A stretch of 64,000 bases of DNA from Pyrenula massariospora (taxonomy: Eukaryota > Ascomycota > Eurotiomycetes > Pyrenulales > Pyrenulaceae), in the NCBI GenBank assembly GCA_021030905.1, contig JAGFMI010000011.1, positions 124,001 to 188,000 of the forward strand, in the 5' to 3' direction. The position numbers were made by a program, and so were the translations under genes. Position 1 is the first letter of the stretch; every line of letters begins with the position of its first letter. Below the pieces are notes generated by a model. The model saw only the letters and a program-made list of their open reading frames with translations, had not been told where the DNA came from and made no database searches. Positions 19,579 to 31,923 of the stretch are shown in pieces.

Positions 19579-21896
19579 TCATGGCTTGTAACGATCTGGT
19601 GCTTTGGGAGTACGTTTAGGATAGGTTCGGGGAGGTGATAACTTAGCTGGCGGTGGAGCCTTTGATTTCTTTGTATCAGGCACCTCGTCGTCATCAGTCG
19701 GTCTTACGCCTGCCCATACAGGATCCTCTCCTTCAGATGCCATATTTTGTATCCAGACAGTATTCACGAGGTCGCTTTCCCCGAATGGATCTGTGAGAGG
19801 GAAGCGAGCTGTATCAGAATCATTCCCCTGCTCGTAAAGTACGCCTAGTCGCAGTTGCTTCCCATGGTCAAGCCCCCAAACATAGAGAAGTAGAGCAAGC
19901 TGACGATCGTTGTAGCTTCTATAATCTAAAACGTTAGTATCCCTGTGTGCATATGCTTGAAATGTGGCTTTCCGAAATCCGGCCTCAAAATTCGGATTTT
20001 CCCTAAAACCGAGATTGATTTGATCAAGATACTTTCGAGCCGCTACATATCCACGAAGTCTTCCTCGTCCCTTTGTTGGGATAATGGTGTGTCCGTGCGG
20101 GAAGTCGCGTAAGTATTGTCTTCTTACTGCGCGAGGGATATTTCGCCCGATCCGGCGGTGAATGAACTTATCTGGTGTAGGCGACGCGTCATCTTCGGTG
20201 TCTTCACCAGCCTCTCCTTGACTGTCAGTCTCGTCTTCGCCAAAAGTGGACTCTGCACCGTTTCTCTCGGCAGGAAGTACGCATTCATCCTTGTCCTCAA
20301 TCTTTCTTAAGTCAACAGTGTCTTCTGGCCAAAGTTCACCTTCTTCGGGAAAGCGTAATATGATCTCGTTGGCCTTCTTATCGTATCCTGGCTTAGGAAC
20401 AACGAAACTTCTTTGATATTCCTCATCCTCGTCAGCGAGTAAGAGAACTTCCAGTCCGTCGCGTGGTGATAGCTGCAAATCGCCAAACTCCATCTTGTCA
20501 AAATGACTTGGCTTGAAGCTAACTTTTGGAATTTGGCGATCATTGATGAATGCTTCATGTTCCGACTCTTTTAGATTTTCATCGATAATTGCTTCTAGAT
20601 CTGGGAGCGCTGGTCGATCGTCAGGGTGAGCTCTCAGACAACTTCTGATAAGATCTCTCAAGCTCTTGCTGTATTCTGGATTCTTTCCTGAGCTGATTTC
20701 ACGGATTGAGTTGCCATCGTTTCGGCGCTTGATTCCCTGTGTGTGGGGCCATTGCCTAAGATTGATAAGATCCCACATCACCATTCCTACCATCCACACG
20801 TTCGTACGTGAATTGATTTGCTGTTTGCGAAGTTGGGGAAGCTCTCGTAAAAGTTCTGGCAACTGCTCCTATCAAAGTATCAGCTCGTGAAGATATTGAA
20901 ATGAAGAAAGTTGCCTCCAACTGCATCTCTCAGGCAATCAAGCACTACTACCTCAAAAATCGTCTTGCCGATCTTGGGAGATTTATTCATGTCAATCTAC
21001 AGAAGAAAAGATATGCAACACTTACCGGAGCATTGTATATTGGTGTACCCATCTCGTAGAAATCTTCTGGATTTGTTTTGTCAGACGCTTGAGTAAGCTG
21101 AGCATGCCCAAAATCTCCCATTTTCACCGTTGGGTATATTTTGTCAAAATGATTATCAGATTCTTCGACTTCATTGGCCAAGAATATGTTTGATGGCTTG
21201 ATATCCAGGTGAGCGATTTCTAGCGTCTCATCTATTTCCCAAGAATGATTTCGAAAACGGCCACTCTTCATCGCTTTCAATGAATTGATGAGACCCTTAA
21301 AGGTATGCCATAGGAATGGCTCCGGAAAAAAGGTTCTATCAGATTTTGTGAGCGAGGACAGCCATCGGGAACATGCCGTGGGAAGGAAACGTACTTGAAT
21401 GCTGTATAGCGCTGTCTTAGTGTGCCCAGATCGCCGTGCGGGCAATCCTCAAGGTAAGTACCATGCTTCTTACCATCTGGACTTATCGCAAAATCTTTGA
21501 TGCCCAAGACGTTTCTATTTTCCAGCGCATTTAGCTGAAACATAAGGACCATTTCATTTGATAGACCAGTCTCTCCCCAGTCCAATTTAGGGTCTCGTTC
21601 TTCCTCAGAAACATTTGTCGTCTTGAACACAACTGTCTGCGGTCATGATCAGCATCACGTTTCGAAATATGGACATAGCACACCTCAAGGAGATCACCAT
21701 CCTTGTCGATTCTTTTTTCGAAACGCCGAACAGATCCCTGGCCTCCTCTGCCAATCACTCGATGGAAAAACCACTGCACCCCGTCACTTGAGCCTTCGGA
21801 TGAATCCCTATCCCAAACAAAGCCATTGCTACGAAAGTCTATTTGTTGTGGATTCCTATCGTAGTGCTCTTGTAAGCGCCATCTAGTGGTGGACAT
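19579..21896 (-). CDS. Protein kinase with fungal C-terminal domain (paralog B), 684 aa
   Basis: Exons 21684-21896, 21395-21636, 21026-21335 and 19579-20868, phases closing to 685 codons. Starts MSTTRWRLQEHYD, like the MSTTQWRLEGKYD of paralog A. Glycine loop GRGGQGSVRRF, VVFK for the ATP lysine, HLDIKPSNIFL for the catalytic loop (Leu for Arg, non-RD), KMGDFGHAQL, then NVWMVGMVMWDLI. The C-terminal domain at ~505-645 repeats the A signature: GHTIIPT, FQAYAHRDTNVL, SYNDRQLALLLYVWGLDHG, ARFPL and NTVWIQNM. The tail is shorter and Pro/Lys-rich. The acidic linker is shorter than in A. All ATP-site residues are present, so it is probably active. Both copies lie head-to-tail on the minus strand. 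Confidence 0.88.
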
Positions 21897-23604
21897 TTCA
21901 CTGAATGCAGATAAAGCTCGACAATCGATAACTATCCATAATTATTTAACACTATCGATTCTTCCTAAGTCCGTCTCTATGGCGCAGCCTTCATGACAAA
22001 GACCATGATGAAAGACAGTCTTTGTCTCCTGGGCGTAGGTATAGCACGACGTAATCATAGCTCGGTCCTAGGATACATTGCGAAAAGTGAACAAAGGAAA
22101 AATCGATTTCAGGCGCCCACCCTCCTTACGCAAATGCAACGGCCCGGGTTGCTAGCATGAAATTTTGCCTAGGACCGTTCGAAAGGGCATGCTGCCGTCC
22201 GCCGGCTGTGAGTCAGTGGAGTACCTTGTATGTGCGTTGAAGCGCTGAAGATACACATTCAAGATACGATGACAAGCTTTGAGCAGAAGAAGCCTATCCA
22301 CGGACACGTACAAGGCGGCGCTGAAAGACGAATGTGAAGAAAAGCAAACCAAATATTCAATGCGTACGGGTTTCAACAATTGCTGCTCGTCCAAGATTCA
22401 AAGACATTGCGAACTGCATTGGATTCACTCATAAGTTTTCAAGATTCCATGTAGACTCTCCCCCATAGCCTTTTTTGCCGTGCAGGAAAGGCATAGCCAG
22501 AAATCCTCATTTGGCTGACTTCTTGGTTAGAAAATTTTTCTAAAATTGAGTGTCCAATTTTCTGACCCACATGGATATCTCCTGGTAAATTCGACGCGCC
22601 ATGAAGTAGTTTTAAAAATTGCACGTGTTACCTTCAGAGAACACAAAAGGCCAAGACGAAACACCAAAAAAGATCGACGACGCCAAAAGCCGAAATTTAA
22701 GCGGGCGGCTTTTCTGAGCACCATAAAATGGAGATTTGAGATAAGTAGAATTTGAAACGTGTTGTCATGTGATCCATCTTTCACTGCTTAAAATCTTCAA
22801 TCTGTCTTTGAACTTGATTTCCAATCGTATGTGCCCTCTCTCAACGGCTTTATCAACAGCCTTGGGGTGCATATATCACATGGTGCTGCTGATCACGAAG
22901 TGAGCTTACTTACACGGAAACACCTTAACAGGCGTGCAAGATGCCAGTGTCTTTGTATCATCGCATTACTAGCCTAATGAAGTGACAAGAAGCGACGACA
23001 ATGAGGTCGCGGGTATAGTGCATATTCGGGCAGGCGTCCATCTACACCCCCTCGACTGTTTCACCAAACGGCCTCCATCTCCTAGTTTGGTCCTACCTTC
23101 ATTCGGTGCCTATGATCTTCATTTTTGCGACCGTTGGTTAGATGGCCGGGTCAATGGTTCTGGAGACATGGGGCCGGAATCAACAGAACGGGTATCAGAC
23201 GCGCCGGACCCTTGGATGTTGTTATTATTGGGGGCCCCCGATGGGCTGAAAAGACTCCTTGCGAAGGCAGGAGCCTCCCTCAAAGCGCACCTTCCAAAAC
23301 TCGATGTTTGGTCGCCTGTCAACGTAAAGCCTAACTAGGCCGAAAAGACGCAGCTCAACCCGAAAAGTTTGCAAAAGTCCACAAAGCTCACTAACTAGAC
23401 GTTAAGAAGTAAGCTTACAACTCTGTTCAAAATCATCCAAGTTGCTCTATAAAACGGTGAGTTCCTTCCATGACCCCGAATGCATTCAGAATGCCACTCA
23501 TACCTTTAAGAGCTGTCGACGAATTCAAACTCTTCTAAATTCTCTGCGATACCGAAAGTCACCTAGCGCTTCATACCTGGCCTCTACTTCACACCTGTAT
23601 AAAC
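21897..23604. other. Intergenic, no supported gene
   Basis: 1.7 kb with only short overlapping frames. A minus-strand patch at 22440-22790 reads partly protein-like but is broken and unidentified; it may be gene debris. Nothing else recognised. Confidence 0.4.
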
Positions 23605-23844
23605 ATGCAGCTCTGTAGCGTCGTGACCGTCCTCGCCACCATCGGCCTTGTCTTCGCAACGCCTTTGAGTCCACCAGAATCTCGCGAGATCGGCACGGAC
23701 TTGGCGAAGCGATGCGTTACGCCTGCCTGTTCGACGACGGCGGACTGCGCAGCTTTGGCTGCAACTGAGAACCTTTGCGGTCGTGCGTGTGTGTTCGGAG
23801 AGGCAAGTCGATATGAAATCACCTATGAGTTCAAAAAGGGCTGA
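23605..23844 (+). CDS. Small secreted cysteine-rich protein, 79 aa
   Basis: Starts MQLCSVVTVLATIGLVFATP, a clear signal peptide with cleavage expected near residue 19. A short propeptide-like stretch ends in LAKR, a Kex2-like dibasic site, and the mature part begins with Cys. Five cysteines follow within about 26 residues (CVTPAC, TTADC, NLCGRAC), a pattern common in small secreted fungal proteins including effectors. An odd number of cysteines in the mature part suggests that the last exon may be missed; splice-like sites occur after GRACVFGE. Size and layout are seen directly; a role outside the cell is inference. Confidence 0.6.
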   Translation: MQLCSVVTVLATIGLVFATPLSPPESREIGTDLAKRCVTPACSTTADCAALAATENLCGRACVFGEASRYEITYEFKKG

Positions 23845-25891
23845 CCTTGATTGCGAGAATAGTGCCGGATCGGCCGTTGAGCAGGCACTTAGCTCCATGT
23901 TAGGTGGTACCAAGGCCAAGAACGCATGTCCGGCACGATTTCTTAGTACTTGTCAACGGCGGAAGTCAAAGATAAGAAGTGGCATATGGTGCACTCAAAG
24001 TCAAAGGAACTGCTCAGAACTTCTCTGACGGGACAAGAGGGATTATGTATTATCAAGGCAAGCAGGAATTCTCAAGAAATAGAACAAACTTGTGAAAGCG
24101 ATATGGCGCGGAACGCGAAAAAGGGTCTGCCAGTTATGAAAATCACCGTTCCAATCTAGAGATTCCGCTGTATAATGAATGAGTCACGTAGGCCACTTCA
24201 ATTCGCAACTAGATCATGGGCAACATCAACGACATCTGCCTTCTACAAAGTTTGTCGGCACGCTATGGTCTAGGCAACGAATCCGCAAGGTAGAGATATA
24301 CGACCCAAAAATCATATTGAACACTAGGCGTTAAAGCTAATCTTCGCGAGGACCCAAATACTTGAGCCTCATATTCTGCATCAATGGCGGTCCAGATCCA
24401 GTCTATCTACAATAGCAACGTCTTCAATTGACTGTCCCGGCGGGGAGTTGGGGTGATGCGTTGGCAAGCGCGGGCTGTAAGCGCCTATCACACGCATCAG
24501 AAAGCCATCGCCAGGGGTCGTCTCCCGGTCAACCTTTCATCGACAAGGGGGCCGTTTGAAAGGGATCATGGCCACTTGGGGCGCTGATTGGTTTCGAATC
24601 CGGGGCTTTTGGCGCGCCAGGCCGCGGCTGGGGGGGAGGACCCGAACACCAGAAGCGATCCACATAGCGGCCCAGATTACGATCGTGCCTTGCCTTGGGC
24701 TACCTGAGCTTGACTTGGACCAAGCTCCTTCTGATACATTAAGATGTCGGAGAGGTCAACGAGGCGGTGAGATACCTCTTTAACGGCTCGATGAATTCTT
24801 TCACCTCTCGATGGTATTGATATTGCAAACGAAGCACGGCAATTGGTGAGATTCTTGAACGTGGCCCGGCTATTGCTCCATCGTCACTCGTCAGGGACGT
24901 GCTGCACGGCGCAGGAGTTGCAGGCGGCGGCAGGAGCTGAAATCCGAACCAGCTGCTGTTCCCGCAGATTCGCACGCTTCGCTCCGCGGATTGGCGTATG
25001 GCTACTATAGGCTTGGGGGCAGGTCAGGCTCGTCGTAGACGCAGGGTGGTGTGCTTCAAATCTTGGGGGATTCCCTGCTAGGCGATCTGTCACAAACGGC
25101 GGCAATGAGCTGAGGGTGTAGACGTGCATATCGGCAGGTCATGGAAATAGATTGCTGCACCCCCTCAACGGCACGGTGGACAGTAGCATGATGGTAAGGT
25201 TTCCGCCGTGCGACCAGACAGAGGTGGTGCGTGGCGGGGCACGACGAAGCTAAGGCGTAGGCGCATCCGTTTCCGTTTCCCCCCCAAACAGCAGCGTGGG
25301 AAACTTGCACAGACCGTAGCCTGGCAATTATTATTTGCTCTCCCTCACACTGGCCGACGACTTTTCGATCTGAGCCCGCTGAACCACAGATCTCTGCTAA
25401 ACACACCCTATATCGCTCCGTCCAGAAACATTGTCAGCACTGGACATCGCTATCCATTGCGGCCGACCTTTATCGCTAGAGTTGTCGTAGTGCCCTATCC
25501 ACGGCGGTCGCCCGAAACACCCAGCCTCCCCGCCGAGAGCTTTGCGTAGCTCTTTTCCGACTGTACAAGATTTCACGCCCATACGGCTACACAGCAGCGG
25601 ATCGCTCAATACATCCTACGTTCGTCAATATTGTTGGCCGTTGGTCACACAGCTGCTTCATTGGCTTTGATCCACAGACGTCGCACGTCTCCTCCCGGAA
25701 GAGCGGGCAGATTCCTTGATTGGCCTCCCAGAAAACCTTCCACCGGCCTGCTTTCTCACCTTCCAGGTCGCTTCCAATCGTCTACCCTTCAGCCGTCTAA
25801 GGCGTCCTCTCAATTGAATCGTGAAATTGCTCCATTGCGCTGACTGTGAGCCCTTCCTCTATTAAAATGCAAACCTGAAGCCAAGCAAAAG
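23845..25891. other. Long intergenic/leader region upstream of the 1,766-residue gene
   Basis: 2 kb without a convincing gene. The last ~900 bp is rich in CT and likely holds the promoter and a long 5' leader. 24540-24680 is strikingly GC-rich. Short frames on both strands lack domains. Confidence 0.4.
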
Positions 25892-28800
25892 ATGGGTGTG
25901 GACGCCCGCAAACCGACACTACCTGCGCCAACCGACTCGTCTGCGGCTGTCGACACGTCCGGTGGCAGCGTTACTGGCACTGATCTAGCGACCGACGTGT
26001 CAAGAAGAACAGACAAGACATCTTACTCAATACCCGAAGACGGCAGTCCCATTACAATTTCTACTCGGAAAAAGCGGGAGAAGGGCGAAACGAAGCTCGG
26101 CCGATCGCAAAACCGATCCCAAACGTCGCTACTGATCGAATATTTTGAAGGAGGCAAGGAGGGATCCAAGTCCCAAACTCGGCGACCAAGCGTCAGAGTC
26201 AAGGTTACTCCTTCGGCGGCCAAAAAGCTTAAAGACGAGCACGATCACATTGTCGTAAGTGAATCAAACGGTACACGCAAACCATCTTACAGCAGACGCA
26301 TCTCACTTGGCTCGTCCGTGTCTCCTAAGCGGATTACAGAAGATCACAGCATTAGCTCCGCTACCTCTCTTGCCGAGGACTCGAATATAGCTACACGGCC
26401 GCCTCCGGTAGAGATTGAAGTACTCAACAGAGGACAAGGAAGCGATTTGTCAGGAACAAGCGTATCAAACGAGCCAAGATACATTGTTCCGCCCTCTGAT
26501 ATTTCCTCAATGCCTCCAGACAGCGTGCTAGATACGAGCGCTCCCATTCAGACCACCCGTCCTCACCGCAGCCGAAGCGCGAGCAGGGAAGAGATCATCA
26601 CAGCCAAGGATACGCTCAAAGCGCCAGCACGACGACGCAGCCGAAGTCTGAGCCGGGAAAGGTTCGCTCAGAAAGTAGTAGAGAAGCTTGGTAACAAACC
26701 ACGAGAGGTCTCTAGTAGCAAGAGGAAGCACAGCGACAAGAGCAGAAGTCGAAGCGTCAGTAAGGAGCTTCTTGAAACAGAAACAAAATCGCCACGACGA
26801 AGGTCTGGCAGACATCGTGAAGATGAATCCTTTACAACGGGAGAGTCAAGCGTCCTGACCAATTCCGCCCTTGACCCACGTCGACAGTCTGATGCGTATT
26901 CTTTTCGGTCAGGAACATCAAAATCTTCAATTAACAACCCAAAACTCTTGGAGACCGTAGAAGATGCTATTCGGCGACTTATTCTCCCCGAACTTAAAGA
27001 ACTCAAGAAAGATTCAAGGGTACAGTCAACACGGAGCAAGTTTGAACGTGCGGGAAATCCTTCAGACCTTTCAACCAGCAGCATCTCTCTGGAAGAGCAA
27101 TCTAAGCGTACAAGTAAATCGGGGAAGGACGCAATTTTTAAGAAACCTAGAGTTGTCCGGCGAGACAGTCGGGAATCAGAAGAGATCCTCTCTAGTGGGT
27201 CAAAGCGCAGAAGAGAGAGAAGAAAAGATAGGGATGGAGAGTCTCGGTCAGATCGAAGCTATAGTCGACGAGAATCCGGCGATAGCACGATTGTTGAGGA
27301 TGACAAGGGACATCGCAAGAAGACCAAAGATCATAGGGTCCGAGATGCGGCTGCAGGCGCCTTACTTGGTGGGGCATTGACAGCCGCTGCTTTGAAACAC
27401 CATGATTCGAAATCGAGCGTCGACACAAGAGAAAGAAGGAAGAAGAGACGAAGCAGCAAGTCGAGAAGCCGCAGCGCCAGCGTGGCTGAAAGCGAAGAGA
27501 TCTTTCACAAGCACGATGTGCCCCCGATGCCGATGAGAAGTGATATTGACTCGGAATTCACTCGAACGTCATTATTATCTGAGCAAACCGCGTCAACGAC
27601 TAGTCCAACACATCGGGAGGTGCGAGAAGTAATGAGAGGTTCTCCCAGGGAGGTACATTCTCCGGGTTCGAGTACGCCTACACGGACTCCTTTATCTCCT
27701 GCTGGTTTACAGGAAGGGCTCGACACCCACCATAGCAATCTTTCCACAGGGGACTTGAGCAACCACAAGAGCATAAGCGACCCAAGTATTCACGAAGCAA
27801 AGCATGATCTTGGCAAGGAAGCTGCATTAGCGGGGGCAGCAGGAGGTGCTGCAGCTTTACTTGCACGAGCAGCCCGCAACTCCCCGCGCGATTCCCCTCG
27901 TGACTCTCCTGTGATCGATGAGGAACGGGTTAAGGAGTATGAGAAAAATCTGCACACGCAGCACCCTATTCGACGCGGCCTCAGTCCCATTCAAAGCGTT
28001 GCGAGTTACAAGACAAGCGAGCCGAATCGAGATTCCATGGAGCAGTCTCGTGACTCAATCCACTACGCTCACAGTACAGGGTCTCTATCATCCCCGACCA
28101 AGGAGCAGAATGTTCGAGACTCTAGAGCCTCGTTTGAATCATATAGCTCGGCTGCAAGCCCGATCGCCGCAAAGTCTCGGCGTCCAGAAGGTATCAATTT
28201 AGAGAACCGAAGTGAGATTATGGGTCAACATCACTTCCCGGACGAGATGCAAAGTCCACGAGGCTCATACCAAGAGTCTTATCGCGAAGGTGATGAAGAT
28301 TGGTATGACGAACAGCATCGTGAAAATGATAGGTATCGCGATTCATATGCTAGCAGCGACCCCAAAGTTGAAATGCACCGGATGACCAATTACACCGATG
28401 ATAGCCTTGACGCCCCATATCTCGACAAGGTAACTGCTGGTCAGCAAGTCGCCAAAGGCTCTGCAGCGAATCCAGAATATGTTCATACACCCGTTGCGGT
28501 AGAGTCTGCCGTCGCCTCGCTTTACGAACCATCTATCCTTGACGTACGTTCATCACAGTCCGCCAACCACTCTCATGCAAACTCGCCCGATCGTCCAGAT
28601 AGTGGCAGTCCAGCATCTCCTGTCCAAAGTGCGCGAGACTTACCGGTGAGCGATCGTGGAAGCCCTCTTAAGCAGGAATTTGTTCTCGAGAACCATGATG
28701 AGAAGTCCTTCCAACAGCGCATCGGTGCGACATCGCCGCCACAAAGCGTCACGCAGTCGCTAGAGGAGCGACAATCCATACCAGAAATGGGAACCAGCGC

Positions 28801-31297
28801 TCTACCTCTTGACGGTGACCACATACCTGAGGTTGGGCATGGATTTGGATCCCCAGAATCAGATATAACCACAAACCCTTCGGTGATTCAGGGCCCAATT
28901 GGAGGAGTGTCTCATGAAAATCGAGATCACTGGCCCTATAACCCGACGCCTCCTAGGTCTAAAGGCGATCTGTTTTCAGGTGATACGGAAAGACAAGGCT
29001 TAAGCGCTACTGAGGCTGGAATGCTTGGTGCAGGGTTAGCCGCGATGGGCAACAGGATTGCTGCAAACGACAAGACGTTCCCCGACTTCAATGAACGAGG
29101 TGAAATGCTATCGCCGTCAAGAGACATACATCTGGATCATCAAGACAGGTTCATGTCGCCTGGGTTGAAAGATGAAGGCTATATCTCAGCAGCTCCCAAC
29201 CGATCTCCTGGCGCAGTCACTCCTGAAATAAAGCGTAAGCCCATAGGGAAAGGACCAATACATGTCAACGACAGGCTTAATGTGGACGATCCGTTCCTCG
29301 GCCAGGATCGAGCTTTGAGCAGTCATTCGCATGGCATGGCTTCGCCAATCTATGATAGTGCCACCGGAAAAGGTATCGACGGAATTCAGTCGAAAGACAT
29401 TGTCGCGCTGATGGACCATGTAAGTATGATAAACTTTGATCGATAGCTTCACTAACGCTATTCAGTTAACTGTAAGGGATGCTCAACGAAATGCCAGAGA
29501 CACCGAAATTCTAGTCACTCTAGTTCGCAGCGCAGCTGAAATGCGAAATTCTTTCGAAGACATGAAAAAATTTATTGCCGAGCAGAATGACTTCGTCATG
29601 GACACAGCTGATAGACAACACGAAAAAACTCAGAAAGCTTTGGGTGGTCCTAGACCTCAGCCTTCTTCAAATCGCCTTGGCCGATCTTCAACAGAAGATG
29701 GAGAAGACCTTCCCACGAAGCGCAAGAATGTCTTCCGCCGTGCTCTTAAAGGTCTCAGCTCCAAGAACACAGCTGAACTTCAGAACATTGAGGGTATGCT
29801 GGTGCAACTACTCGATGAAGTGGCAGGTTTGAGAGCTGGTCAGGACGCTCGTCCAACAATGAGCCGGTCACAACCAGGTAGCTACGAGTCAGCCGACCGG
29901 CTAAGGGAGACTGCCGAGGATGGCTACGAGCCTGAAGGCCAAGCCGGCACCTCATCTACTGGTAATCGCTCTGGATATTTCTCAAACAATTCATCGCGCC
30001 AAATGGACGAGCCTCGAAGATTTGCAACTGGTCGCAGGGAGTCCGAGAACAGAATCAGCACCGTAATGGAAGGAGACGAAGAACAAGAGTATCTCGAGCC
30101 ACATGAACAACAAGTAATGGACCAGCAGGTGACTAACGAAGATGAATTACTCAGCCCTCAGCGAGATCTACGTAGCTCAAGAGAGGATGTTCGTGGGGGC
30201 GCAGTACCTATTACCAGCCCTCAGCGCGAGCGAGTCCCCGCAGCTCCGCAGAGCGCCGAGAACACTCCTCAGATGTCTGATGGAAAGGGTCGAAGGCATA
30301 AATCTAGCTCTTCCTCGTTCTTCCCGAAAATTTCACGGTGGTCCAAGACCACAGCTTCGAGTGTCGGCGATACATTCCGCAGCAGTGTCCAAAACACCCC
30401 GAAGAAGGAACGCCCCCTTTCTGGCGCATCTCGTTCTGGATCAGACCTTGGACAATACACATATGACCATAACCCTGATGATCGTCGATCGAATGAATCT
30501 TTCAAAAATCAGGAAAACCGGCCGCCATCACCCCTCGTCCCATCTCAAGTATCCGATAACCCCAAATATCAAGCACACCGTGACAGCCTCAATTTCCAGC
30601 ACCCTCAGCCCCGACAAGGTCCAACTGGCCGATACCAGTCACACCTAGAAAGCGAAGCCCAAGCCTACAGCATGTCCCCATCGTCCCCGAATTCGGACCG
30701 ATGGGAAGGTGAGCTACCCGGCCTGTTGCCAATGATGGCTCCAGCCAAGGGATGGCAAGACAACCGGCATAGTTATGGCACCAATCCAGGTCACCTATCC
30801 CCTATATCAGATGCTGGTTATTCCGAATCATCTTCTGCGATGATGGAAATGGGTGAAGAAGAGGAGACGAACCGATTGTCTTCCACTTCAGTAGATGCTG
30901 CACCACCTCGGCCACCAAAGGTCAAAGACGAAGGACCATTGGTGCCTGAACGGCCGCCAAAACTTGCACTGAGCCCTGGGAATGTTCAGAGAGGGCCGAC
31001 ATATGCAGACCACGTTGCGGCGGCCCGAGGAGGGAGCCCAGCTTATCATAATGTACGTAATTCTCTGACCGATATTCCGTTTTCATTGAGTATCCGCTAA
31101 TATCCTCCCAGAGCAGTTCCCCAACCGTCCGCTCAGCGTCCGGCCAGACTCCACCATCTCGAAAGCCGACCGGACCAAGACCAATCACCACCTCTGGCCA
31201 GTACAGCCCGGGGAACATGAATGCGGTGAAGCGGAATCGGTATAGAGGGAGCCCGAACCCAATTGATGGGAGCTCGAATGAGGATCTGGGATATTGA
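25892..31297 (+). CDS. Large disordered Ser/Arg-rich protein, 1,766 aa, conserved fungal type
   Basis: Three exons, 25892-29419, 29466-31052 and 31112-31297, phases closing to 1767 codons. Most of the protein is charged, Ser/Arg/Pro-rich and predicted to be disordered, with RS-like runs (RRRSRSLSRERF, KSRSRSASV). Three short Ala/Gly segments stand out: AAAGALLGGALTAAALKH near residue 485, AALAGAAGGAAALLARAA near 642 and ATEAGMLGAGLAAMGNR near 1037; they resemble glycine zippers or weak membrane helices. The only folded-looking part straddles the first intron, near residues 1165-1290: LTVRDAQRNARDTEILVTLV, then helices ending KRKNVFRRALKGLSS, a likely coiled-coil. The short Ala/Gly helices in a disordered giant recall septal or Woronin-body tethers such as leashin, but I cannot confirm this. 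No catalytic motif. Confidence 0.82.
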
Positions 31298-31923
31298 GCT
31301 GGCCTCTGAATTCCTTGATAATGTGTATATGACCTGTTTTCTGTGTACATTTTCCTGCTCTCGGTCTGTCTGCGATGTCTTCGACCTTTGGGGGAAGACA
31401 GGGTTTGGGAGATAGACGCTTGCTCGGGCTTTGAATCTTTGGCGATGGATCGAATGATGTCTGGGCATCAAAAGTTGGTTGACGGCAGTAATGGTAGTGT
31501 AATCTATGCCATTGCTAGTGCATGCCGCTGGCCTGAAATTGATTTTCAACAATGGCAACGTTCGACAGCAAAGGTTTCTGCGTTTAGGCTGTGATTAATT
31601 CTTGATTGGTAGCAGTGCAGGACGACAGGAGTCTGGATAAGATCCCTATATTATGATAGAATCTTTTATATTTAAAGGGGAAAAAAGACATGCCGTAGTA
31701 GCTATCATCCAGCAGCCTAATTGAAGACTTAGCCTCACCTCAATCCGTAGAATCGTCGCTCCAATTTTAGCTTACCGATCAAACTCTGGTGACGACGTTC
31801 ACAATTCCGCACCGTATTCCCTCCACCCCCATCGATCCCGTGTACGCCCAACTTCCCTCCAAACCCGCCGCACCTGTAACTTTATCTTTTCTCCCGTCCC
31901 AAATCGCAACCCAAGCCACCCTT
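31298..31923. other. Intergenic
   Basis: Downstream region of the large gene and promoter of the HAD gene. An AT-rich stretch at 31640-31690 is a plausible terminator/polyadenylation zone. No gene supported. Confidence 0.4.

Noticed and set aside
24575-24620. tRNA-like GGTTTCGAATCC word
   Set aside because: No acceptor stem or D-arm can be placed around it.
26528-27084. Minus-strand Leu/Ser-rich frames within the 1,766-residue gene
   Set aside because: Mirror of Ser/Arg-rich codons on the coding strand.
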